From the NCBI GenBank assembly GCA_019413925.1, contig DXMY01000026.1, forward strand, positions 28,682 to 92,681: a stretch of 64,000 nt of DNA, written 5' to 3'. Of the stretch, positions 24,814-33,868 are shown in pieces. Positions within the stretch are counted from its first letter, which is position 1. Every line of letters starts with the position of its first letter. The notes beneath the pieces were generated by a model, which saw only the letters and a program-made list of their open reading frames with translations, was not told the DNA's origin and made no database searches. Made by a program: the position numbers and the translations under genes. The DNA comes from Collinsella sp. (GTDB lineage: Bacteria; Actinomycetota; Coriobacteriia; Coriobacteriales; Coriobacteriaceae).

Positions 24814-27579
24814 ATGGACCAAGACCGCCAAAACAGCCTACGCCGCGACGCGCAGAACACGGAGCGCGAGCAGGATTTTACGACCTACCGCACTGCCCAA
24901 AGCTCAAACGATATGGTGCCGACGGTTTTTCGCCGTGGCATCTACCGCACAATCCGAGGCAGCCTTAAGCGCTTCCTGTCCATTGTGGTCATCACCGCGC
25001 TCGGCGTGAGTGTGATGTGCGGTCTTAAGGCAGGCTGCGAGGATCTGTGCGATTCGGTCGACGCCTACTTCGACCAGCAAAATGTCTATGACATTAACGT
25101 GCAGTCGACCTATGGCCTGACTGACGATGATCTCGACGCCATACAAGAGGTCGATGGCGTCGAAACGGCCGAGGGCATCTACACCGAGACCGCCTACACC
25201 GCCGTGGGCACAACGCGCGACCGCGTGGTCGTGCAGAGTCTCTCCAAGGAGAACATCGATCAGCCGGTGCTCGTGAACGGCGATTTGCCCGAGAGCGCCG
25301 ATGAAGTCGCGGTGACTTCGAAGTTCCTGAAGGCATCGGGCAAGAAAATCGGCGATACGGTGAGTTTTGCCGCCAATGACGCGAGCTCGTCCAATCAAAG
25401 CGCCAAGGACCAGTTTGCCGCGGGCGATTACACCATTACGGCTGAGGTCCTCGACCCCACTGATGTAAGTTCTGACTCGACAGTCAACGCCTTTCGCGCT
25501 GCTTCGGCGGCGGACTATAAGTTCTATGTGAGCGAGGACGCCGCGACATCTTCTTCCTACTCCGCGGTCCACGTGATCGTCGAGGGAGCCAAGAGCCTCA
25601 ACTCCTATTCGGATTCCTACGCGGCAAAGATCAATGAGGTCAAGGGCAATATCGAGAAGATCCGCGAGGAGCGTGAGAAGGCGCGCGCCCAGGAGCTGAC
25701 GGTCGACACGCCGGCGAGCTTGGACGCGGCTGAGCGTCAGGCGAATATGCTCTTTGGGATTGAGCAGGACAACATCAATCGCATGGCCGAGGGCAGCGAC
25801 GAGCGTGCGCAGGCGCAAGCCGACCTGGATCAGCGTCGCGCCGCCGCCGATCAACAGTTTGCCGATGCCCGCGCCGAGCTTTCCGATCTGGGCGAATGCA
25901 CCTGGTACATCCAGGACCGCGGCAACATCGCAAGCTACTCGAGCGTGGAGAGCGACAGCTCGTCAATTGAGGCCATCGCCACGGTGTTCCCGTTCATCTT
26001 CTTTATCGTCGCCGTGCTCATCAGCCTTACCACCGCCACGCGTATGGTCGAGGAGGAGCGCACGCTCATCGGCCTGTATAAGGCGCTCGGTTATTCGCGC
26101 GGACGCATCCTGTCCAAATACGTGGACTATGCGCTGTGGGCTTGTCTGATCGGCGGCGTGCTCGGCAACATCATCGGATTTGTGGGCCTGCCGCTGTTCC
26201 TGTTTACGGTGTTCGACGATATGTACTCACTGCCCCAGATGCTGCTTTCGTACGACATCGTGTCCTCGATCGTTTCGGTGGCGCTGTTTGCCGTGGGCGT
26301 GGTGGGCGCCACGATTATCGCCTGCCGCCACGAGATGGCCGAGACCCCGGCCTCGCTTATGCGTCCCAAGGCCCCGCGCGCTGGCTCGCGCATCTTGCTT
26401 GAGCGCATCGGCTTTATCTGGCGCCGCATGGGCTTTTTGAACAAGGTGGCAGCACGTAATCTGTTCCGCTACAAAAAGCGTGCCTTTATGACCATCTTCG
26501 GTATCGCCGGCTGCACGGCGCTCGTGATCTGCGGTATGGGCATCCGCGATACGTCGGTGGCGCTTTCGCCCAAACAGTACGGGCATATCACGCGTTATGA
26601 CTTGCTGGCGGTTGCCAACCCCGATGACTTTACGCAGACGTGCGCGGCGTTGGATGAGCGCAGCGCGGCCAATGATTCCAACGTGACCGTGACTTCGACG
26701 CTGCCGATTATGACCGACAACGTCACCTTTACATTCGGCGGAAAGAGCGAGACCGTGCAGCTGATTGTGGTGCCCGATGACCGCACGAACGACCTGGACG
26801 ACTACGTGTGTCTCGAGGACGAGTCCAAAGAACCACTCGCCCTGCGTGACGGAGACGTGTATCTGAGTAAGAGTTCACAGCTGGTGCTGGGGATTCAACC
26901 GGGTGATACGGCGCACGTCCAGGATTCGTCGCTCAATGTCGCCAAGGTCAAAGTTAGCGACATTTCGCTCAACTATCTGGGCAACACGCTTTACATGACG
27001 CAGGGCACCTATGAGCGCGCGTTCGGTCGAAGCGCACACCTTAACGGTGTCTTTGTGCTGCTTAAGGGCTCGTCGGCCAACCAGATTGCGTTTAGCAAGA
27101 AGCTTAAGAGCGACGGTTGGCTTACGATTTCGAGTACGGCCGAACATTGGCAGAACTACGAGGCGAACTTTGCGATTATTAATTCGGTCGTGGTACTTGT
27201 GACCTTTATGGCAGCGTGCCTATCGTTTGTGGTGGTGTTTACGCTGTCTAATACGAATATCTCCGAGCGCGAGCGCGAGCTGGCGACCATCAAGGTGTTG
27301 GGCTTCCGCCGTGGCGAGGTGCACCATTACGTCAACAAGGAGACGCTGATCCTCACGGCGATTGGCACCGCACTGGGCGTGCCGCTGGGCGGCTTGCTGG
27401 CCGAGAGTTTTACGTACATTTTGCAGATGCCGTCGCTGTACTTTGATGTTGAGGTCGAGCCGCTAAGCTACGTGCTTGCCGTGGTGCTTTCCTTCGGCTT
27501 TACGATCATCGTCAACCTCGCCACCAACCGAACGCTCAATAAGATCGACATGGTCGGCGCCCTCAAGAGTGCCGAGTAA
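24814..27579 (+). CDS. FtsX-type ABC permease with a large extracytoplasmic domain
   Basis: A 921-residue permease with two FtsX domains. One transmembrane helix near residue 60 is followed by an extracellular domain to about residue 390, which includes a charged coiled-coil stretch (about 275-365). Three membrane helices follow (about 395-510), then a second helix (about 565), a second extracellular region and the last three helices (about 790-915). ATG 24814 is chosen; a GTG at 24802 overlapping the ATPase stop is possible. The operon ends with a family-3 hairpin that includes the stop codon. Confidence 0.88.
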   Translation: MDQDRQNSLRRDAQNTEREQDFTTYRTAQSSNDMVPTVFRRGIYRTIRGSLKRFLSIVVITALGVSVMCGLKAGCEDLCDSVDAYFDQQNVYDINVQSTYGLTDDDLDAIQEVDGVETAEGIYTETAYTAVGTTRDRVVVQSLSKENIDQPVLVNGDLPESADEVAVTSKFLKASGKKIGDTVSFAANDASSSNQSAKDQFAAGDYTITAEVLDPTDVSSDSTVNAFRAASAADYKFYVSEDAATSSSYSAVHVIVEGAKSLNSYSDSYAAKINEVKGNIEKIREEREKARAQELTVDTPASLDAAERQANMLFGIEQDNINRMAEGSDERAQAQADLDQRRAAADQQFADARAELSDLGECTWYIQDRGNIASYSSVESDSSSIEAIATVFPFIFFIVAVLISLTTATRMVEEERTLIGLYKALGYSRGRILSKYVDYALWACLIGGVLGNIIGFVGLPLFLFTVFDDMYSLPQMLLSYDIVSSIVSVALFAVGVVGATIIACRHEMAETPASLMRPKAPRAGSRILLERIGFIWRRMGFLNKVAARNLFRYKKRAFMTIFGIAGCTALVICGMGIRDTSVALSPKQYGHITRYDLLAVANPDDFTQTCAALDERSAANDSNVTVTSTLPIMTDNVTFTFGGKSETVQLIVVPDDRTNDLDDYVCLEDESKEPLALRDGDVYLSKSSQLVLGIQPGDTAHVQDSSLNVAKVKVSDISLNYLGNTLYMTQGTYERAFGRSAHLNGVFVLLKGSSANQIAFSKKLKSDGWLTISSTAEHWQNYEANFAIINSVVVLVTFMAACLSFVVVFTLSNTNISERERELATIKVLGFRRGEVHHYVNKETLILTAIGTALGVPLGGLLAESFTYILQMPSLYFDVEVEPLSYVLAVVLSFGFTIIVNLATNRTLNKIDMVGALKSAE

Positions 27580-27630
27580 CCTGCTAAAAAGGGACAGGTT
27601 TATTTTGGTAGGTTTTATCTGGGCAAACGC
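27578..27630 (+). terminator. Family-3 repeat acting as ABC operon terminator
   Basis: AACCTGCTAAAA and TTTTGGTAGGTT pair around AGGGACAGGTTTA, followed by TTATCTGGGC. The stem begins inside the TAA stop codon. The same 45-nt sequence recurs at 33653 and 35929 and inverted at 24010. Confidence 0.7.
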
Positions 27631-27695
27631 CGGACAACCATTAGGTGGCCCGGCGTTTGCCCCGTTTTGCTGGGGATGTTTGTCGTTCGGTGCTC

Positions 27696-28016
27696 TTACT
27701 GGCCAATCCAGTGTTGCGCATAACTCTTAATGTTCTCGGTAAAACCGTCAAGGTCGTCAAGGGTGATCACGCTGTCGATAAGCAAATTGGCTATCTCTCG
27801 GTGCATTGTGCTGCGGCGAATGTCGTTTGCAAGCACTCCTGAGGACAGCTTGTCTCGATTGAGGCGCTCTTCTAGTGCCCAAAATCTACTGGACGCTTCA
27901 CTGTCGCCGTTCAGCATCTCAACGTACTGGCTGATGAGCTTTTCCATATAACGTTCTTGCCATTGAGGAAGCATTTTCTTAAACAGTTTCCAGTCGCTTT
28001 CGGCTACGTCGCGCAT
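27696..28016 (-). CDS. Small protein of unknown function
   Basis: A 106-residue, largely helical, charged protein (MRDVAESDWKLFKKML, later RFWALEERLNRDK and MHREIANLLIDSVITLDDL). I do not recognise a family. The composition and size resemble small cytoplasmic multimeric proteins often found near defence or toxin loci. GGAGG lies 4 nt before ATG 28016 on the minus strand. Its codon use is less GC-rich than the neighbours. It stands alone between the ABC exporter and an XRE regulator. Confidence 0.6.
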   Translation of the reverse strand: MRDVAESDWKLFKKMLPQWQERYMEKLISQYVEMLNGDSEASSRFWALEERLNRDKLSSGVLANDIRRSTMHREIANLLIDSVITLDDLDGFTENIKSYAQHWIGQ

Positions 28017-28144
28017 ATGTCCTCCGCTCGTCAAACGGGCTTTCCATTTGCCTTTCATTCTATTTGGTTTTCGCTCGCAAGCGTTGATGAGAGGCTCTCT
28101 TTAGCCTTCGAGATTGGGCTTGAATGGGTTGTATGCCACAAAAC

Positions 28145-28284
28145 GGGCCTATCTACTACGTTTAATTGGATACCCTCAACTATGCCGGGAAAACGAAAAA
28201 TAAAATCGCAGGTAGAAGGCCTGTCGATTTTCGAAAAAGGCGGTCATGGTTGGCCCCATCGAGTTAAACGTAGTAGATAGCCCC
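28145..28284. repeat. Long nested hairpin, 21-bp outer arms
   Basis: GGGCCTATCTACTACGTTTA (28145-28164) is mirrored by TAAACGTAGTAGATAGCCCC (28265-28284). The loop contains a second stem, AAAATCGCAGG with CCTGTCGATTTT (28203-28231). No protein is encoded. It occupies most of the 28017-28345 interval. Confidence 0.75.
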
Positions 28285-28345
28285 TTTTCGTGGCGGACCA
28301 TCAAACGAACGCCGACGCTTGTGCTGTAGCCGCTCCGATCATTCG

Positions 28346-28416
28346 TAAGTTGCGGTGGAATAGTTCCTAAACTCGACTACTCAAGGCTAAAACCGGAACT
28401 ATATCACCGCAACTTA
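28346..28416. repeat. Hairpin repeat family 2, copy 2
   Basis: TAAGTTGCGGTGGAATAGTT (28346-28365) and its imperfect complement AACTATATCACCGCAACTTA (28397-28416) have a loop of about 30 nt. It lies 3' of the minus-strand XRE gene. Confidence 0.8.
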
Positions 28417-28469
28417 GGAGGGATGGGCGGGGGAGTACTAGTTGGGTGCTGCTGTCGGGCTGGGATGGT

Positions 28470-29408
28470 TTAGGCTCGCTTGCGATGCTTCCATTGTTTA
28501 CGGCACCAACGTATGAGTGCTTTTACGACCGGGATGGTGATGAGGATTACCCAGGCGGGATGGGGTTGCCCCAGGCAGAGCCACATGTAGAGGAACCATG
28601 CCTCGGCACTGACTGAATAGACGACATCGATCAGCTTAGATAAGTGGCGTTGGTCGATAAAGTCGCCAAGCGCGTAATAGACGGGAATCAGAAAGACGAG
28701 GAAGAGTCCCGTAGCCCATGTGCCGTAGACAATGCCGAGCACCAGATAGGCGAAGGCGACAAGCGCGGGGAAGGGGAATTTGTTCCATGCGCGTCCGACC
28801 TTGGTGTGGAAATGCTTGCCATGATGGTCGAGCTTGTCGTGTGCTTCCTTCCAGCTGGAAAACGTCTCGCCGTCGATGGTGACGGTGCCGTCGTCATTGG
28901 TATGCACGCTATGTCCATCGTCCTCAAGCGTATCGATATGCAATCCGCCTGGCCCCACATGGATCTCTTCACCCTTGCGCTCGTTAGCCACATGGATGCC
29001 ATTCCAGCCAACATGAACCTCTTCGCCCTTGTTGGGATCAATAACGTGGATGCCGCGCGCGAGGGAAATATCGACAAGTGGCTTATCGCTGCAATCAGCG
29101 TGCTCAGTAGAAGCCTCAGCCTCTTCAGCCTTATCTGAAGCTTTGGCGCCGGCGCCGCTGTCCTGTGCCTCATCATCAGCCTGCGAGTCGTCAGTGCTAT
29201 CCACTGCCTCCCCATACAACAGCTCATCCAGCGACACGCCATACAGCACGGCGAGCGCAATAAGGTTATCGGTATCGGGCGAGGATTCGCTGCGCTCCCA
29301 TTTACTGACAGCCTGACGACTCACACCCAGCTGGGCGGCAAGCGCCTCCTGAGAAAGCCCGGCAGCCTTGCGGCGATCAACGAGCCGCTGCGCCATCGCA
29401 AGATCCAT
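28470..29408 (-). CDS. XRE regulator fused to a repeat region and a membrane domain
   Basis: A 312-residue protein in three parts. Residues 1-62 are a Cro/C1 helix-turn-helix (LSQEALAAQLGVSRQAVSKW). After an acidic linker, residues 115-180 carry three imperfect beta repeats around GIHVIDPNKGEEVHVG, GIHVANERKGEEIHVG and GLHIDTLEDDGHSVHT. Residues about 215-305 hold three or four hydrophobic helices. Start 29408 is preferred over 29423 because AAAGGA lies 6 nt before it. It looks like a membrane-tethered regulator or sensor. What the repeats bind is unknown. Confidence 0.75.
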   Translation of the reverse strand: MDLAMAQRLVDRRKAAGLSQEALAAQLGVSRQAVSKWERSESSPDTDNLIALAVLYGVSLDELLYGEAVDSTDDSQADDEAQDSGAGAKASDKAEEAEASTEHADCSDKPLVDISLARGIHVIDPNKGEEVHVGWNGIHVANERKGEEIHVGPGGLHIDTLEDDGHSVHTNDDGTVTIDGETFSSWKEAHDKLDHHGKHFHTKVGRAWNKFPFPALVAFAYLVLGIVYGTWATGLFLVFLIPVYYALGDFIDQRHLSKLIDVVYSVSAEAWFLYMWLCLGQPHPAWVILITIPVVKALIRWCRKQWKHRKRA

Positions 29409-29625
29409 GGCAGTTCCTTTCATGTGGTGACCGTAATCGAATGAGGCGAGTATGCCGAGAACAACCGGTAGCGACCACCATTTCTAGTTAGAATCTGCCC
29501 CAACCCTACCGCAACTACCGGTAGCAACCCCTAACGACCAGCCATTTCAGGACAAATGTCGGTGCTACTCTCAGCTAAGAGCCTGCAACATCCCAAAATC
29601 TCAGCCCACGCACCCGCAGTAAGAA

Positions 29626-29810
29626 GACGAATAGCCTCGGCCTCCCTAGTTACCGCAGGAGGCCCCAGGGCTTACCTCCCAAATCTTTCCGCAGGACGGA
29701 AGGACCCCGCCGCGCGAAGCGCGCAGCGGGGCCCTGACATGTCCGAGGACGATTTGGGTGGTAAGCCCTGGGGCCTCCGATGAGAGCGGTTCCAGCCGAG
29801 GCTATTCGTC
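29626..29810. repeat. Nested hairpin repeat, family 1, copy C
   Basis: The outermost arms GACGAATAGCCTCGG (29626-29640) and CCGAGGCTATTCGTC (29796-29810) are exact complements, and the second includes the pfkA stop codon. Inside, GGAGGCCCCAGGGCTTACC (29658-29676) pairs with 29760-29778, then CCAAATC with GATTTGG, then the conserved linkers and the GACCCCGC/GCGGGGCC inner stem. The rest of 29409-29801 has no gene. Confidence 0.85.
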
Positions 29811-30881
29811 GCCGAAGCTGATGCCCAACGCCTTGGCCTCGCGCACCAGATCGCTCTGGGGATCGACGTACTTGAGCTTGCCGGCGACCTCCTCGAGCGG
29901 CATGTGGCACATCTTGCCGTTGCGCAGGGCGATCATGTAGCCAAACTCGCCACGCAGGCAGCCGAGCGCTGCCTCGACGCCGCACTGGGTCGCAAAGATG
30001 CGGTCCTGGGCGTCGGGCTGACCGCCGCGCTGCGTGTGGCCGGGGATGGCGACGCGGGTCTCGCGACCGGTCTTGGCCTCGATCTCCTTAGCGATGTCGT
30101 ACACGATTGACGGGCTCGTGCGCTCGGCGAGCTTCTTCTTGTACTCCTTCTTGGACAGCGCCGCATCCTCCTTGGAGATGGCGCCCTCGGCGACGGCCAC
30201 GATGGTAAAGCGGCTGCCGGTCTCCATGCGATGCTCGATGGTCTTGATGACGTTATCCATGTCGTAGGGGATCTCGGGAATCAAGATGACATCCGCGCCG
30301 CCCGCGACGCCGGCATACAGCGGGATCCAGCCAACCTTGTGGCCCATGATCTCGATAACGAACACGCGGCCGTGGCTCGAAGCGGTGGTGTGGATGTCGT
30401 CGATGCACTTGGTGGCGACGTCGATGGCGCTCGTAAAGCCAAACGTCAGCTCGGTGCCCCAGGTGTCGTTATCGATGGTCTTGGGCAGGGCGATAACGTT
30501 GAGACCCTCTTCGCGCAGGCGGTTGGCAGTCTTGGTGGAGCCGTTGCCGCCCAGCATAAACAGGCAGTCGAGCTGCAGCTTATGATAGGTGTGGACCATT
30601 GCGGGTACCTTCTCGACGCCATCGGCCTCGGGAATATCCAGACGCTTGAACGGCGTGCGGCTCGTGCCCAGGATGGTGCCGCCGCGGGTGAGGATGCCGC
30701 TAAAATCGGCGGGCGACATGACGCGGAACCTGCTGTAGATAAGGCCCTGGTAGCCGTCCTCAAAACCATAGATCTCGATAGGCTCTTCGCTATTGGTCAT
30801 AAGCGTTTTGACAATGCCGCGCATGGTGGCGTTGAGCGCCTGGCAGTCGCCGCCACTAGTAAGAAGACCGATCCTAAGCAT
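29802..30881 (-). CDS. pfkA: 6-phosphofructokinase
   Basis: A 359-residue PfkA-superfamily enzyme of glycolysis. Key segments are GLLTSGGDCQALNA at the N-terminus, the nucleotide loop MLGGNGSTKTA, the catalytic PKTIDNDTWGTE and IEIMGHKVGW. Gly in GGNGS fits ATP use, while Lys in PKTIDND is the residue seen in PPi and actinobacterial group III enzymes (ATP enzymes of the E. coli type have Gly). The gene is probably ATP-dependent of the mixed-substrate clade; PPi use cannot be excluded. It is monocistronic with a family-1 hairpin at its 3' end. Confidence 0.92.
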   Translation of the reverse strand: MLRIGLLTSGGDCQALNATMRGIVKTLMTNSEEPIEIYGFEDGYQGLIYSRFRVMSPADFSGILTRGGTILGTSRTPFKRLDIPEADGVEKVPAMVHTYHKLQLDCLFMLGGNGSTKTANRLREEGLNVIALPKTIDNDTWGTELTFGFTSAIDVATKCIDDIHTTASSHGRVFVIEIMGHKVGWIPLYAGVAGGADVILIPEIPYDMDNVIKTIEHRMETGSRFTIVAVAEGAISKEDAALSKKEYKKKLAERTSPSIVYDIAKEIEAKTGRETRVAIPGHTQRGGQPDAQDRIFATQCGVEAALGCLRGEFGYMIALRNGKMCHMPLEEVAGKLKYVDPQSDLVREAKALGISFGDE

Positions 30882-30919
30882 GGTGAATCCTTCCGGGCAA
30901 GTTATAACATGCGCATAAG

Positions 30920-30952
30920 TTTACCCCCGCACACTGTTGATGCGGGGGTAAA
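30920..30952 (-). terminator. Hairpin between the Ntn hydrolase and pfkA
   Basis: TTTACCCCCGCA and TGCGGGGGTAAA form a perfect 12-bp stem with a 9-nt loop, 70 nt past the stop of the upstream minus-strand gene. The T-run is weak. Confidence 0.6.
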
Positions 30953-31021
30953 ACGTGTTAGCTCAAATGTATAGAAATGTAAGCAACGTCAGGCGAGCGT
31001 AAGGACGACGGGTCTGGCTCC

Positions 31022-32107
31022 TTACAGTGCGAAGGCGTCGACGTCGCCCCAGTGGCGGCGCAGCGTAATAGCGGCGGCGGGCTCGGTATTGTCAAAGACG
31101 ACCGACCATTGCGTATTGCTGGTGATGTCTTCCGGATTGGGTTCTTGCGCTGCGGCGCGCAGGGCTTCCCAGGCAATCGTTTCGTCCTGGGCACCGACAT
31201 GGGCGTCAAGGACATTGGCGATGGCGACGGCGCGTTCCTTGCCATGGCCAAGCTCGCCATTCTTTTGGTTAGGCAGCACTTCGTCGCCATAGCAGGCGTA
31301 GAAGTTCGTAACCTGGCGTACAGGAGTCGCTTTGCATGCACGGTCGGGGTCGCGCGGATCCCACTCTACTACGCGCGCGTCACCGGCGGCGTCGTTGATA
31401 AAGAAGTGGTAATCGCGTCCTGCCATGGCGTGCATGTCGTAGGCAGAAAGCAGGTCGACAGCATCTTGCGTGGTGGCGGCACGGTCGAGCACCAGACGGA
31501 TGGCGAGCGAGGTATTGATGACGGGGCGTTGCGTGTCCTGGTCACAGGGCTTGGAATCCAGAGTGAGTACGGCAATGGACACGCCGCATTCGTTAACACC
31601 GTCGAGCTGGGCAAACGGGCCCATGAGTGCGGCGGCACGTCCGGCGGCGGAGTCAAGCGGTGTGTTATCGCCCAGGTTATTGAGGGCCGCAAAGCCGATG
31701 GAGGCATAGCCGTCGCGCGGGTGATTGCGCACCAGCAGCGCCGAGGTGTCGTCCTTAAAGTCGTAATTGCGACCGGTGCGCACGCGGCCTTCGGCATCTA
31801 CGGCGACAAAAGCGCTGCAGGCAAACTGGGGCGCCTGGACATGTGCCGGCACGCCGGGGAGCACCTGCGCCACCACGGCATCGATGTAGGTCTGGTCGTC
31901 GCGCACGCCAGCGGCGATGATGCGATCAAGATCGTAGTCGTAGGCAATGTCGATTGCGTACAGGTCATAGCCATCCGCGTAGCCGGTCAAGCGTTTGAGC
32001 GACGCGGCGGACTTGATTTGCTTGTGATAAACGATACCGGTGGCAGCGGCAAGGCCGACGGCGGCTCCCGCGACACCGCAGGCGATGGCAATGTTACGTG
32101 GCTTCAT
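31022..32107 (-). CDS. Membrane-anchored Ntn-type amidohydrolase (choloylglycine hydrolase/C45-like)
   Basis: A 361-residue protein with an N-terminal hydrophobic segment (residues 7-27). The nucleophile motif is QFACSAFVAVDAEG (Cys97), followed by RTGRNYDFKD, characteristic of linear amide C-N hydrolases. Further conserved blocks are FAALNNLGDNT and DGVNECGVSIAVLT. Ntn enzymes need the nucleophile at the mature N-terminus, so a pro-segment of about 96 residues, membrane anchor included, would be cleaved. The substrate might be an acylated amino acid, penicillin-like amide or bile salt. The standard bile-salt hydrolase start (MCTA) is absent. It diverges from the M18 aminopeptidase. Confidence 0.75.
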   Translation of the reverse strand: MKPRNIAIACGVAGAAVGLAAATGIVYHKQIKSAASLKRLTGYADGYDLYAIDIAYDYDLDRIIAAGVRDDQTYIDAVVAQVLPGVPAHVQAPQFACSAFVAVDAEGRVRTGRNYDFKDDTSALLVRNHPRDGYASIGFAALNNLGDNTPLDSAAGRAAALMGPFAQLDGVNECGVSIAVLTLDSKPCDQDTQRPVINTSLAIRLVLDRAATTQDAVDLLSAYDMHAMAGRDYHFFINDAAGDARVVEWDPRDPDRACKATPVRQVTNFYACYGDEVLPNQKNGELGHGKERAVAIANVLDAHVGAQDETIAWEALRAAAQEPNPEDITSNTQWSVVFDNTEPAAAITLRRHWGDVDAFAL

Positions 32108-32268
32108 GACGGCTCCTCTCGTCCTGTTAGCGCAATTGTCGCAAAAGGAGCGCGGGCATGATGGCTCAACTTGGTGAGCGGCGCGGAATTAAGCACGGAA
32201 TGAAGAGTGCGGCGCTGGCGTGGCGGGGTATGCTGGAGGGGACCATCAACCCAGCGAAAGGGGAGAGC

Positions 32269-33654
32269 ATGACGGATCAGAAAACGCCCGAGCGCGCGCA
32301 TGTGACGGCCGATGATATCGAGGCCGCCAACGATCTTATCGACTTTATCGAGGCATGCCCCAGCATGTTCCATACGGCGGCGACCATTATGGCCGAGCTC
32401 GACGAGGCGGGCTTTACCTATCTGCCCGAGAACGCGGCATGGGATATCGAACCGGGCGGTCGTTACTACACGCAGCGCAATACTTCGAGCGTTGTTGCCT
32501 TTAAAGTGGGCGAGGACCTGGCCGCGACGTGGGGCGAGGACGGCGTTGCCGGCGACTACCATTTTCAGCTCGCGGCGTCGCACAGCGATTCGCCGACGTT
32601 TAAGGTCAAGGCCGTGCCTGAGCTTGACGGCGCGGGCGAGACGCTGCGCCTGAACACCGAGGCTTACGGCGGCATGATCGACTACACCTGGTTTGATCGT
32701 CCGCTCGCGCTGGCCGGACGCGTGCTGGTGCGTGAGGGCGACCGTATTGAGAGCCGCCTGCTTGCCACCGAGCGCGAAGTCGCTATTATCCCGAGCCTTG
32801 CCATCCATATGAATCGTGGCGTTAACGAGGGCTTTGCGCCCAACCGAGCTGTCGACCTGTGCCCGCTCATCAGCGCTGGTGACCTTAAGCAGGGTGACTT
32901 CGATGCCCTGATCGCTGACGAACTGGATGTTGAGCCCGAGCAGATTCTGGGCCGCGATCTGTTCCTGGTCAATCGTCAGGATGCGCGCATTTGGGGCTGG
33001 GCCGACGAGTTTATCTCGACGCCCAAGCTCGACGACCTGGCCTGCGCCTACACCTCGCTGCAGGCATTTTTGGGTGCCGAGAACGTGCATGACGTTTCGG
33101 TCTTTTGCTGCTTTGATAACGAGGAGGTTGGCTCCGAGACCAAGCAGGGCGCCATGTCGACGTTCTTGGCCGACGCGCTGCGCCGCATCAACGGATCGCT
33201 GGGCTTTGACGACGAGTCGTATCATCGCGCCCTTGCCGCTTCGATGCTCGTGAGCTGCGACAACGCGCATGCCGTGCACCCCAACCACGCCGAGAAGTGC
33301 GATGCCCGCAACCAGGTGGTGCTTAACGGCGGCATCGTCATCAAGGAAGCCGCCAACCAGCACTACTGCACCGATGCCTTTAGCCGCGCGGTGTTCCAGG
33401 CTATTTGCGACGACGCCGACGTGCCCACGCAGGCCTTTGCCAACAAGAGCGATATGGCCGGCGGTTCTACCCTGGGCAACCTGTCGAACATGCAGGCGAG
33501 CATGCATGCCGTGGACGTGGGCCTGCCGCAGCTGGCCATGCACTCGAGCTACGAGACCGGCGGCGTGCGCGACGTGATGTACGCCATCCGCGCCCTCACC
33601 GCCTTCTACGAGCGCAACCTAACCATCAACGGCGCCGAAAGTGTGGAGCTCTAA
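32269..33654 (+). CDS. M18 family aminopeptidase
   Basis: A 461-residue zinc aminopeptidase of family M18 (aspartyl aminopeptidase/ApeB type). Metal-binding segments are LAASHSDSP (His), TPKLDDLAC (Asp), FDNEEVGS (Glu pair), SCDNAHAVHPN and LPQLAMHSSYE (His). It acts in the cytoplasm on N-terminal residues of peptides. The start at 32269 follows AAAGGGGAGAGC; upstream in-frame ATGs overlap the divergent promoter region. A family-3 hairpin begins within its stop codon. Confidence 0.92.
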   Translation: MTDQKTPERAHVTADDIEAANDLIDFIEACPSMFHTAATIMAELDEAGFTYLPENAAWDIEPGGRYYTQRNTSSVVAFKVGEDLAATWGEDGVAGDYHFQLAASHSDSPTFKVKAVPELDGAGETLRLNTEAYGGMIDYTWFDRPLALAGRVLVREGDRIESRLLATEREVAIIPSLAIHMNRGVNEGFAPNRAVDLCPLISAGDLKQGDFDALIADELDVEPEQILGRDLFLVNRQDARIWGWADEFISTPKLDDLACAYTSLQAFLGAENVHDVSVFCCFDNEEVGSETKQGAMSTFLADALRRINGSLGFDDESYHRALAASMLVSCDNAHAVHPNHAEKCDARNQVVLNGGIVIKEAANQHYCTDAFSRAVFQAICDDADVPTQAFANKSDMAGGSTLGNLSNMQASMHAVDVGLPQLAMHSSYETGGVRDVMYAIRALTAFYERNLTINGAESVEL

Positions 33655-33702
33655 AACCTGCCAAAAAGGGATGTTAATTTTGGCAGGTTTTATCTGGGCG
33701 AA
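33653..33702 (+). terminator. Family-3 repeat as M18 terminator
   Basis: AAAACCTGCCAAAA (33653-33666) and TTTTGGCAGGTTTT (33678-33691) form a perfect 14-bp stem followed by ATCTGGGCG. It overlaps the stop codon and matches the elements at 27578 and 35929. Confidence 0.8.
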
Positions 33703-33868
33703 TGCAAAGGGTGAAACCGAACTAGATCAGCGATACGTGGCCGCCGAGGTGCAGTGTGCCTCGGCGGCTTTTTGTGTACAGAGTACGGCTAATGCTTGTA
33801 AATGCTATACATGCTTTACGTATCTACCATAGAGATTTATGATAGTTTTGAAGAATTAAGGAGGGGTC

